From: Candidatus Uhrbacteria bacterium
GTDB lineage: Bacteria; Patescibacteriota; Patescibacteriia; 2-12-FULL-60-25
NCBI GenBank assembly: GCA_016203535.1
Contig: JACQMO010000003.1
Location: forward strand, 1 to 64,000
Direction: 5' to 3'
DNA: 64,000 bases
In this document: piece after piece, positions 57,283-64,000 of the stretch
Layout: the number at the start of each line of letters is the position of its first letter
Numbering within the stretch: the first letter of the stretch is position 1
Position numbers and translations under genes: made by a program
The notes under the pieces: model-generated
Seen by the model: only the letters and a program-made list of their open reading frames with translations
What the model was told of the DNA's origin: nothing
The model's database searches: none

Positions 57283-58496
57283 ACACCAATAAAGAAATCC
57301 GGCCGCTTTGTATCAGCTTTTGGACGCCTCCGTTAATCCGCCCGCAGGCCATCCTCATGCAAAAAATGATCCCGGAATGGTGCCGTCAAGGAGTAGAGCC
57401 AGTGATCGTTACATATGACATCTGTGGCCAATGGGATATAGATATTCCGATCTACCATATCCCTCCCTATGCAGGACCACCGCGACGTTTTGCCTGGAAT
57501 CCGTTTGCAGGTAGCTGGTATGAATTTAAATATTACCGTGAGATGTGTGAGCGTCTGATTCCGATAATCCACAGACATAACATCAATGTCATCTATTCTT
57601 TCGCCAATCCGACGTCGAGCAACCTTCTCGGTGTCGCGTTAAAACAAAAGACCGGCGCACCGCTCGTCGCACATTTCAGTGATCCATGGTTCGATAATCC
57701 ATTAAAAGAGCGATCTTGGCTTTCATCATTCAAGATCCGCCTATTAGAGTGGTATGTCATCAAGCACAGTGATCTTGTCACGACCGTTGACGAAGCGATG
57801 AAGGAGCATATCAAGAAAAAATATCCTTTCGAGTGGCAAAAAAAAATCCGCGTCGTCAACCATTGCTACGACCCAAAACTCTATCCGACCAAGACGCTCT
57901 CATCTGACGGGCGCCCCTACATCATCAGTCATATCGGCGCATTCTATAAAAAAAGAATGCCCCATGCACTGTTCCGCTCCCTCGTGATGCTCCGCAATCA
58001 TCGTCCGGACATCGCCGAGCGACTGTGCATTCGTCTCATAGGTGGAAATGCTGATTACACACGCGTGACATCTGATACTCTGGACAAACTCGTTCGCTCT
58101 TATAACCTCCAAAGGATGGTCGAACTTCTTCCCACCGTTGAATATCAAGAAAGCCTATGTTTAATGACAAATTCAGATGCCCTCCTGGTCATTGACCCAG
58201 AATTCCGCTATTATATCGCATCGAAAGTCATAGACTACGCCGGAAGCAGGCGACCGATCATCGCCATCACGCAGCATGACAGTTCGACAGCTTTGTTCGT
58301 AAAACAACTGGGCTACCAGACGTTCACCCATACACAAACCGAAGAACTTGCCGGTTATCTCACTGATCTCATAGAGGGAAAAATTTCCTTCGAGCCAAGG
58401 ACAGAATTTCTAAGCCAGTATAGCGTAACGAGCACCACATCCCGACTCTTCGAATTATTCAAAGAAGCGATGCAAGGACACGCCACACTATCGTGA
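57279..58496 (+). CDS. Glycosyltransferase (GT-B, GT4-like)
   Basis: A 405-aa probable GT-B glycosyltransferase. Blocks include LCISFWTPPLIRPQAILMQKMIPEW, VIYSFANPTSSNLLGVALKQKTGAPLVAHFSDPWFDNPL, IISHIGAFYKKRMPHALFRSLVML and SDALLVIDPEFRYYIASKVIDYAGSRRPIIAIT, which resemble the donor domain. It overlaps the previous gene by ATGA and the next by GTGA, so this stretch is tightly coupled. Confidence 0.8.
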   Translation: MNTNKEIRPLCISFWTPPLIRPQAILMQKMIPEWCRQGVEPVIVTYDICGQWDIDIPIYHIPPYAGPPRRFAWNPFAGSWYEFKYYREMCERLIPIIHRHNINVIYSFANPTSSNLLGVALKQKTGAPLVAHFSDPWFDNPLKERSWLSSFKIRLLEWYVIKHSDLVTTVDEAMKEHIKKKYPFEWQKKIRVVNHCYDPKLYPTKTLSSDGRPYIISHIGAFYKKRMPHALFRSLVMLRNHRPDIAERLCIRLIGGNADYTRVTSDTLDKLVRSYNLQRMVELLPTVEYQESLCLMTNSDALLVIDPEFRYYIASKVIDYAGSRRPIIAITQHDSSTALFVKQLGYQTFTHTQTEELAGYLTDLIEGKISFEPRTEFLSQYSVTSTTSRLFELFKEAMQGHATLS

Positions 58497-59737
58497 CACT
58501 TCATATGATAACGACGAACTCCAGCTGTAGGATCTGCAAATCTTCCCAACTAAGAAAATTCCTGTCTTTGGGCGATCAACCACCCGCTAACCGCTTTATA
58601 GAAAAAAAAGACATCGACGCTCCGGAGCCGCAGTATCCGTTAGATGTGTATTGGTGCGCGAACTGTCACCTTGCCCAGCTTCGGGACATCGTCGATAAGC
58701 AAGAGTTGTTCGAGAATTATATTTATTTTTCATCCGGCATGCCCAAACTCTCTGACCACTTTCGGAATTACGCGGAAGACATCATGAGACGTTTTTTGCG
58801 TCCGGGTGACTTTGTGATCGAACTCGCTTCTAATGACGGTATCCTGCTAAAATTCTTCAAGGATCGAGGGCATCGTATTCTCGGAGTCGACCCGGCAAAA
58901 AATATTGCGAGCAAAGCGCAATCACTCGGCGTCGCGACGATCTGTGATTTTTTCAGCGAAGATCTTGCGGAAAAAATCGCGAAGTCCGAAGGGAAGGCCG
59001 CGGCGATTCTTGCGAATAACGTCGTCGCACATATCAACGATCATCACGACCTTGCGAAGGGCATCGCAAAACTACTTGATGAACGAGGCGTCTTCGTCCT
59101 TGAGGCACCCTATCTCGTCGATATGTTTGAGAACCTAACCTATGACACAATCTATCACGAGCATCTCTCCTATCTCGCCGTTCACCCGCTGAAGACGCTG
59201 TTTGAACAGTTCGGACTCGAAATCTTTGACGTCGAGATTCATCCCGTTCAGGGGCAATCCATTCGTGTCTTTACGGGGAAAAAAGGCGCACATGAAGTCG
59301 CACCATCAGTCGCCGCATGCATTGAACGAGAGCACCAACTCGGCTTCGACGCCTTTGAATCCTATCAAAAGCTTGCCGAACGGGTGACCGCTTCAAAAAA
59401 GAAGCTCATCGAGACCCTGCGGGAGCTCAAACGACAAGGAAAACGTATCGCTGCTTACGGAGCCCCCGCCAAAGGCAACACGGTTCTAAACTTCTGCAAA
59501 ATTGGAACGGATCTCGTCGACTACGCGCTGGAAGACCTACCGTCGAAACATGCTCTTCTGACGCCCGGGATGCATCTACCGGTCGTCGATCGTAAAACCG
59601 CTGAATCAAATCCTCCGGATGTTTATCTCCTGCTTGCCTGGAATTATCTCAAACCCATACTCGCAAAAGAGGAGGTATTCCGATCGAGAGGTGGCAAATT
59701 TATCTTGCCTATCGGCGACGAGATCACCATCCTCTAA
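58493..59737 (+). CDS. Sugar C-methyltransferase (TylCIII/TcaB9-like)
   Basis: A 414-aa three-part methyltransferase. An N-terminal zinc-binding domain has CRICKSS and CANCHLAQ (C-x2-C pairs). The SAM domain holds VIELASNDGILLKFFKDRGHRILGVDP and LEAPYLVDMFENLTYDTIYHEHLSYL (the catalytic YHEH). The C-terminal domain has KRIAAYGAPAKGNTVLNFCKIG. This layout belongs to NDP-hexose C-methyltransferases that make branched deoxysugars. The start is GTG 58493 (GTGA overlap) or ATG 58505. Confidence 0.9.
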   Translation: MTLHMITTNSSCRICKSSQLRKFLSLGDQPPANRFIEKKDIDAPEPQYPLDVYWCANCHLAQLRDIVDKQELFENYIYFSSGMPKLSDHFRNYAEDIMRRFLRPGDFVIELASNDGILLKFFKDRGHRILGVDPAKNIASKAQSLGVATICDFFSEDLAEKIAKSEGKAAAILANNVVAHINDHHDLAKGIAKLLDERGVFVLEAPYLVDMFENLTYDTIYHEHLSYLAVHPLKTLFEQFGLEIFDVEIHPVQGQSIRVFTGKKGAHEVAPSVAACIEREHQLGFDAFESYQKLAERVTASKKKLIETLRELKRQGKRIAAYGAPAKGNTVLNFCKIGTDLVDYALEDLPSKHALLTPGMHLPVVDRKTAESNPPDVYLLLAWNYLKPILAKEEVFRSRGGKFILPIGDEITIL

Positions 59738-59756
59738 AACGAAGGTAAACTTTTAT

Positions 59757-60767
59757 ATGCATATCCTCATCACCGGCGGCGCAGGATATCTCGGCGGGGT
59801 TCTTGTCCCCTTGTTGCTAAAACGAGGACATCGCGTAACGGTGTTCGATAAAATGATCTTTGGGGACGAGGGGCTCAAAACTGTCAACGAAAAAATCACG
59901 CTTATCAAAGGCGACGTCCTGCATCCACCGAACGACCTCATGCATGGCATCGATGCGGTCATCCACCTTGCCGGCGTTTCAAGCCAAGCCAAGGCATCTA
60001 GCCGAAGCCCAAGATATACCGATCTCTCAAACCATATCGCGACTGAGATCCTGGCACGGCAAGCGAAATGCGATGGCGTGCGCCGTTTTATTTTAGCAAG
60101 CTCATGTTCAATTTATTGCTCGTACCGCTATACAACGACTTCCATCGCTCCTCTCTGTATAGAGACGGATGAAATCAACGCAGTCAACGCGTATGCATTT
60201 TCCAAGCGGGCGGCCGAAGAAGTTCTGTTTGAACTGATGGACAGTTCTTTCCAACCTGTCTGTCTGCGCAAAGGTACCTTGTATGGGTTTTCACCAAAAA
60301 TGCGCTATGACCTTGTACTCAACTCATTCACCAAAGATGCATTTTCAAAAAGAAAAATCACCGTCTCCGCGGCAGGCGAACTATACCGCCCGATGATTGA
60401 CATTCATGATGCCGCAGCAGCCTATGTGAGCGCCGTCGAACTCCCTGACGAGAAAGTTGGAGGAAAAAACTTCAACGTCGTGGATCGGAATTGGAAACTA
60501 GCCGATCTCGCTGTAGCTTTTACGAGCGTGCTCAAATCGGAAAAAAATATCGACATTGAGATTGATATTAAACCATTCGACATTGCCTACAGCTACCAGG
60601 CGGACAACCGTGCGTTCTGCGAAACGTTCTCATATAAACCCACAGGTAACATACGTAACGCGATACTAGAAATTTGGGATCATCTGGAAAAAGGACACAA
60701 TTATCAAGATCAGCGTTTTTATAATGACCCATGGTACGCCGAAGCTCTCAAGCGAGACCTGCTATGA
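59757..60767 (+). CDS. NAD-dependent sugar-nucleotide epimerase/reductase
   Basis: A 336-aa extended SDR with HILITGGAGYLGGVLVPLLLKRG, AVIHLAGVSSQAK, LASSCSIYCSYRY and the catalytic YAFSKRAAE (YxxxK), then LRKGTLYGFSPKMRYD. It probably acts on the methylated sugar nucleotide made by the preceding gene's enzyme. The ATG at 59757 gives the standard N-terminus. It overlaps the next methyltransferase gene by ATGA. Confidence 0.85.
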   Translation: MHILITGGAGYLGGVLVPLLLKRGHRVTVFDKMIFGDEGLKTVNEKITLIKGDVLHPPNDLMHGIDAVIHLAGVSSQAKASSRSPRYTDLSNHIATEILARQAKCDGVRRFILASSCSIYCSYRYTTTSIAPLCIETDEINAVNAYAFSKRAAEEVLFELMDSSFQPVCLRKGTLYGFSPKMRYDLVLNSFTKDAFSKRKITVSAAGELYRPMIDIHDAAAAYVSAVELPDEKVGGKNFNVVDRNWKLADLAVAFTSVLKSEKNIDIEIDIKPFDIAYSYQADNRAFCETFSYKPTGNIRNAILEIWDHLEKGHNYQDQRFYNDPWYAEALKRDLL

Positions 60768-61519
60768 ATTTCACCCTACGTCCATCAAAAACTTTTCTTT
60801 TTGATCTCGTCGAGCACAAGCTCTCGCGCCGCGGCGGAGCAATAGGCCTTGATGCCGCAGCCGAGAATCTCAAGAACCGTAAGTGGTTCAAAACACATTC
60901 ATATTACGGACTTGATATCGACCTCAACAGCCTGCGCCGCGGCATTGAGAGAGCATCCAATAACACATCAATCTACGGAATCCTTGCTGATCTTGCAAGC
61001 ATCGACTCAATCCAGGAAGGGAGTGTGGACGTGATCGTTTCCACAAACACATTGTATCACTTGTCCGAAGATCAACGACTGCGCGCAGTGTCACATTTGA
61101 GCCGAATTGTTTCTCCCGATGGTTTGCTACTCATGGATCTGCCGATTCAACTCGTCAGCCCATCGATCGACGAGGTCCTACGTAACAACTTCCTCACCAT
61201 TGAACGCTTATACTTTCGCAACTTCATTAGCCGATTTTATGAAGGTATTTTCGAACGGGACGGAGACCTCGGTTCCCATCCGATCGCTGGAACAAAACCG
61301 TTCCGTCTCCTCGCTTGGCTCGTTAGCCGCTTGGAATATCTCACGAGCCAACGACCTCAGTGGAACAAACAAGTCCTTTTCATTTGTACAGACAAAAAAA
61401 ATCAAGTTAAGCTCCCGTTTGATCTCTCTACTTACCCGATGATTGATGGACGGATTTACAATCTCCTGCCGCGCATCGGGGGCGATCAAACCAGCTTTTC
61501 AATATCGGCACGAGGGTGA
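60764..61519 (+). CDS. Class I SAM-dependent methyltransferase
   Basis: A 251-aa protein with a methyltransferase-like middle: SYYGLDIDLNSLRRGIERA, GSVDVIVSTNTLYHLSEDQRLRAVSHLSRIVSPDGLLLMDLP. The expected motif I is weak (RGGAIGLDAAAENLK), so SAM binding is likely but not certain. It is last in the plus-strand operon, and its 3' end faces the GT4 gene at 61533. Confidence 0.72.
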   Translation: MNFTLRPSKTFLFDLVEHKLSRRGGAIGLDAAAENLKNRKWFKTHSYYGLDIDLNSLRRGIERASNNTSIYGILADLASIDSIQEGSVDVIVSTNTLYHLSEDQRLRAVSHLSRIVSPDGLLLMDLPIQLVSPSIDEVLRNNFLTIERLYFRNFISRFYEGIFERDGDLGSHPIAGTKPFRLLAWLVSRLEYLTSQRPQWNKQVLFICTDKKNQVKLPFDLSTYPMIDGRIYNLLPRIGGDQTSFSISARG

Positions 61520-61532
61520 TCTGAACTACTGA

Positions 61533-62690
61533 CTACCAAAGCTGACGAAGCGCGTCTGAAATCCGCTTCCCGCGGTTCTGCCAGGTGAATGTTTCCGCGC
61601 GGCGTTTGGCCTCGGCAGCCATGTGTGTCCGGTCGTCCGGCGAACGTGAGCGAAAGCGGTTCATCGCGTCCAGAAAATCCTGTGGAGAATCCGGTTTGAA
61701 AAAAAGCGCCGTGGATTCTTCCAACACTTCCCGCGATGACGGGACGTCACTTGCGATCACCGGAAGCCCAGCCGCAAGGTATTCAAAAAGTTTCAGCGGC
61801 GAGGTGAAGCTTCGTCCGATTTCAAAATTGGCTGACGTGGGGAGGATCGCCGCATCGGCGGCCGCGAGCCATGTGAGAACCCCGCGGCGATCCACTCGCG
61901 GCAGGAGCGATGTTCGGACCATCTCTCCGCCGACGGCGGCCACGACGCGCTCCCGATCAGGCGCTTCCCCACCGACGATCGCGATTTGAGTACCGTCCGG
62001 AACCTGCCGGAAGGCCGGCGCGATCCCGTCCACTCCTTTCCACCGAAGCAACTGGCCGAGATAGACGAAGAGCGTCACGTCCTCCGGGATGTCGAGCTCC
62101 GCGCGAGCCGCGGAACGCGAAGGAAGGTTGGCGAGTTCTTTCGCGTCATAAGCGTCCGGCGCAACGCAGACACGAGCTCGATCAATCCCCTCCTCCACGA
62201 GCAGTTCTTCCAACGCACGCGAAATCACGACCCATCCGGCGACGCGCGTTTTGATCCGTTCCCAGCGCGAGCGATTCGTCCGCGGATCATCGTGCACTTC
62301 CATGACGGTCGGAAGTCCGGAGGCGAGCAACGTCTCCGCGACGGCCGGATCGCGCGTGTAGCACACCGTTCCGTCTCGCGGCACGAGCCGGAGGAAGCGC
62401 GCGACGCCGCGCAAAAACGTCCAACGTTCGAGCACGTACGGGATGCGTTCCAACGCGAACGGCATGTACGGCACGAGGTCGAACACCGGAAGCCAACGAA
62501 CCTTAAAACACGGTTCGATCCCGTAGTATTCAAACAAACTTCGTTTTTTGCGCTCCGGATTTCCCCGTCGCGGCAACACGAGTTCGACCTCAAGCCCGGC
62601 TTTCGCCAGCGCTTCGCACGTCTTCACGATCTGGTATCCGTGCGCCCACTCGGTCGGGAGGTTCGCGTTCTGGACGTAGAGCAGCCGCAT
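61533..62690 (-). CDS. Family 4 glycosyltransferase
   Basis: A 385-aa GT-B enzyme that opens RLLYVQNANLPTEWAHGYQIVKTCEAL. Its donor domain carries TLFVYLGQLLRWKGVDGIAPAF and FTSPLKLFEYLAAGLPVIASDVPSSREVL (E-x7-E region). The ATG at 62690 starts 5 bases after the gmd stop. Donor is unknown; GDP-mannose-derived sugar is plausible from the adjacent gmd (inference). Confidence 0.88.
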   Translation of the reverse strand: MRLLYVQNANLPTEWAHGYQIVKTCEALAKAGLEVELVLPRRGNPERKKRSLFEYYGIEPCFKVRWLPVFDLVPYMPFALERIPYVLERWTFLRGVARFLRLVPRDGTVCYTRDPAVAETLLASGLPTVMEVHDDPRTNRSRWERIKTRVAGWVVISRALEELLVEEGIDRARVCVAPDAYDAKELANLPSRSAARAELDIPEDVTLFVYLGQLLRWKGVDGIAPAFRQVPDGTQIAIVGGEAPDRERVVAAVGGEMVRTSLLPRVDRRGVLTWLAAADAAILPTSANFEIGRSFTSPLKLFEYLAAGLPVIASDVPSSREVLEESTALFFKPDSPQDFLDAMNRFRSRSPDDRTHMAAEAKRRAETFTWQNRGKRISDALRQLW

Positions 62691-62695
62691 CGGCG

Positions 62696-63706
62696 TCAGA
62701 TGTGCTTCAAAAAATGCTTCATGAACCGGTCCGGATGCTGGTACTTTTCCAGATCCGCGCGGACCATCATTCGCACCAGTTCCGAGAACGGCGTTTCCTT
62801 CTGGTTCCAGCCGAGCATACGCTGGGCCTTGGAGGAATCGCCCTGCAGGTGTGCGACATCGCGCGGCCGGACGAACTTCTGGTCGACCACGACGTAGTCT
62901 TTCGCTTGAAGTCCAAGTTCCCCGAACGCCACGTCGCAGAACTCCTGGACCGAATGACTTTCGCCCGTCGCGATCACGAAGTCGTCCGGCGTCGGCTGTT
63001 GCAGCATGAGCCACATCGCCTTCACGTAGTCTCCGGCAAACCCCCAGTCGCGTTTCGCCTCGAGATTGCCGAGATGAAGCTTCTCCGACAGGCCGAGTTT
63101 GATCCGCGCGGCCGTATCCGTGATTTTTTTCGTGACGAACTCGATCCCGCGGATCGGCGATTCGTGGTTGAACAAAATCCCCGAGCAGGCAAACAAACCG
63201 TACGCCTCGCGGTAATTCCGAACCACCCAATGCGCGTACAGTTTCGCCGCGGCATACGGGCTCGACGGCTGGAATGGCGTATCTTCGTTCTGCGGGACGA
63301 TCGTTGAATTGCCGTACATCTCGCTCGTGGATGCCTGGTACAGCTTGATCTTCGGGTTGAGCAGCCGGATCGTGTCGAGGATGCGGACCACGCCGAGGCC
63401 CGAAATCTCGCCGGTCGCAATCGGTTCCATGAACGAATCACCCACGAAACTCTGCGCCGCAAGGTTGTAGATCTCATCCGGTTCGCAGGACGATATCGCC
63501 TGCATGATGGACGTCTGGTCGATCATGTCCACTGGCAGGAGTTCGATGTCTTTTTTCACGTCGAGATAATGCAGCCGCCAAAAATTCCGCGTGGACGACC
63601 GGCGGTAGGCGCCGAACACCTTGTAGCCCTTGGACACCAAAAACTTGGCGAGGTAGGCCCCGTCCTGTCCGGTGATGCCGGTGATGAGCGCGCGTTTGTT
63701 GAACAT
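62696..63706 (-). CDS. gmd: GDP-mannose 4,6-dehydratase
   Basis: A 336-aa extended SDR that makes GDP-4-keto-6-deoxymannose, the precursor of fucose, rhamnose or perosamine sugars. Motifs: RALITGITGQDGAYLAKFLVSKG, VFGAYRRSST, NLAAQSFVGDSFMEP, QASTSEMYG, the catalytic YAAAK, and HLGNLEAKRDWGFAGDYVKAMW, all diagnostic of GMD. The ATG at 63706 precedes the NAD motif. GMD is usually 340-370 aa, so the length fits. Confidence 0.94.
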   Translation of the reverse strand: MFNKRALITGITGQDGAYLAKFLVSKGYKVFGAYRRSSTRNFWRLHYLDVKKDIELLPVDMIDQTSIMQAISSCEPDEIYNLAAQSFVGDSFMEPIATGEISGLGVVRILDTIRLLNPKIKLYQASTSEMYGNSTIVPQNEDTPFQPSSPYAAAKLYAHWVVRNYREAYGLFACSGILFNHESPIRGIEFVTKKITDTAARIKLGLSEKLHLGNLEAKRDWGFAGDYVKAMWLMLQQPTPDDFVIATGESHSVQEFCDVAFGELGLQAKDYVVVDQKFVRPRDVAHLQGDSSKAQRMLGWNQKETPFSELVRMMVRADLEKYQHPDRFMKHFLKHI

Positions 63707-63716
63707 GTCGGTTGCG

Positions 63717-64000
63717 TTACGGTGATGAGATGATGCGTTCGAGTTCACGGAGCATCCGTCCGGCGCAGGCGTTCAAATCCACAAGTTCCTGCGCGATTTC
63801 GAGGCCCCGTGACCCCATGCGCTCCCGTTCCTCCGGAGGTAAACGCTTCACGCGGATGATGGCCTCGGCCAAGGCAGGAATATCGTCCACCGGCGTGAGG
63901 AACCCATTATCGCCATGAAAAACGACTTCCGGCAACCCCCCGTAGTCATAGGCGATCGTCGGGAGGCGCGCGGCCATGGCTTCGGTGAGCGACATCCCGA
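63717..64000 (-). CDS. Family 4 glycosyltransferase, C-terminal part
   Basis: The last 94 or so codons of a glycosyltransferase whose start lies past the right edge. It shows MSLTEAMAARLPTIAYDYGGLPEVVFHGDNGFLTPVDDIPALAEAI, the standard GT4 donor-site region (the conserved E of LTEAMA, then GGxPE and NGFLxP), and a helical C-terminus. It ends 10 bases before the gmd start, so the two are probably co-transcribed. Confidence 0.85.
   Translation of the reverse strand, partial: GMSLTEAMAARLPTIAYDYGGLPEVVFHGDNGFLTPVDDIPALAEAIIRVKRLPPEERERMGSRGLEIAQELVDLNACAGRMLRELERIISSP

Overview
The window is GC-rich, tightly packed bacterial chromosome with no phage genes, no rRNA and no CRISPR array. TGA works as a stop throughout. 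Single-copy cell-wall and division genes (murJ, murE-like, ftsEX, divIC-like), many very short or overlapping gene junctions, short versions of several enzymes and many promoters placed right against start codons would fit a member of the Patescibacteria (CPR), perhaps Uhrbacteria-like. That placement is inference and is held with low confidence.

Bases 1-23,100 are mostly housekeeping. They hold the start of lepA, a FecR-domain lipoprotein candidate, murJ, a Rieske protein, a TrmH-type and an RlmD-type methyltransferase, era, and an isolated strong-promoter unit for an 84-aa protein. A redox cluster follows (BCP-type peroxiredoxin, Fe/Mn superoxide dismutase, AhpC-type peroxiredoxin, glutaredoxin). 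Then come a leucyl aminopeptidase, an HAD hydrolase, a nuclease, an Smr protein, a PRPP synthetase, a phosphoribosyltransferase, a DsbB-like protein, three tRNAs (Gln, Thr, Gly), ftsEX with an RlpA-like protein, a divIC-like gene, a MurE-like ligase that lacks its first domain, and pgsA.

Bases 23,100-36,000 are a surface-glycan region: glycosyltransferases, a DUF2304/DPM-type pair, two tandem paralogous sugar-nucleotide epimerases, GtrA, a WbaP-type initiating sugar transferase, a GalE-like epimerase, a short UDP-sugar dehydrogenase and a methyltransferase.

Bases 36,000-54,500 look like a nonulosonic (pseudaminic-type) acid locus. It has PseB, PseC, a PseI/NeuB synthase, an SpsF-like cytidylyltransferase, a GNAT fused to a TIM barrel (a possible PseH activity), a class III aminotransferase, a Gfo/Idh oxidoreductase, an APH-type kinase, an HAD protein, two EamA transporters, a FemAB-like transferase and an ABC exporter. 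A three-gene citryl-CoA synthetase/citryl-CoA lyase-like module (38,539-41,182) sits inside it. No recognisable PseG was found.

Bases 54,500-64,000 are a second glycan block. A plus-strand operon, visibly more AT-rich from 56,100, holds a capsule-type protein, a pyruvyltransferase-like protein, a glycosyltransferase, a C-methyltransferase, an epimerase and a methyltransferase. Minus-strand glycosyltransferases and gmd follow. The two blocks diverge from a short region next to a small HTH gene. There, two good sigma70 promoters face away from each other around three GTGTC units spaced exactly 10 bp apart, which makes a candidate control point for the whole locus.

Other noteworthy signals are a 100-bp structured element present twice 30 kb apart, several families of short dispersed palindromic repeats (some inside coding sequence), and a recurring promoter layout that predicts leaderless mRNAs. 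No gene-free stretch exceeds about 200 bases.
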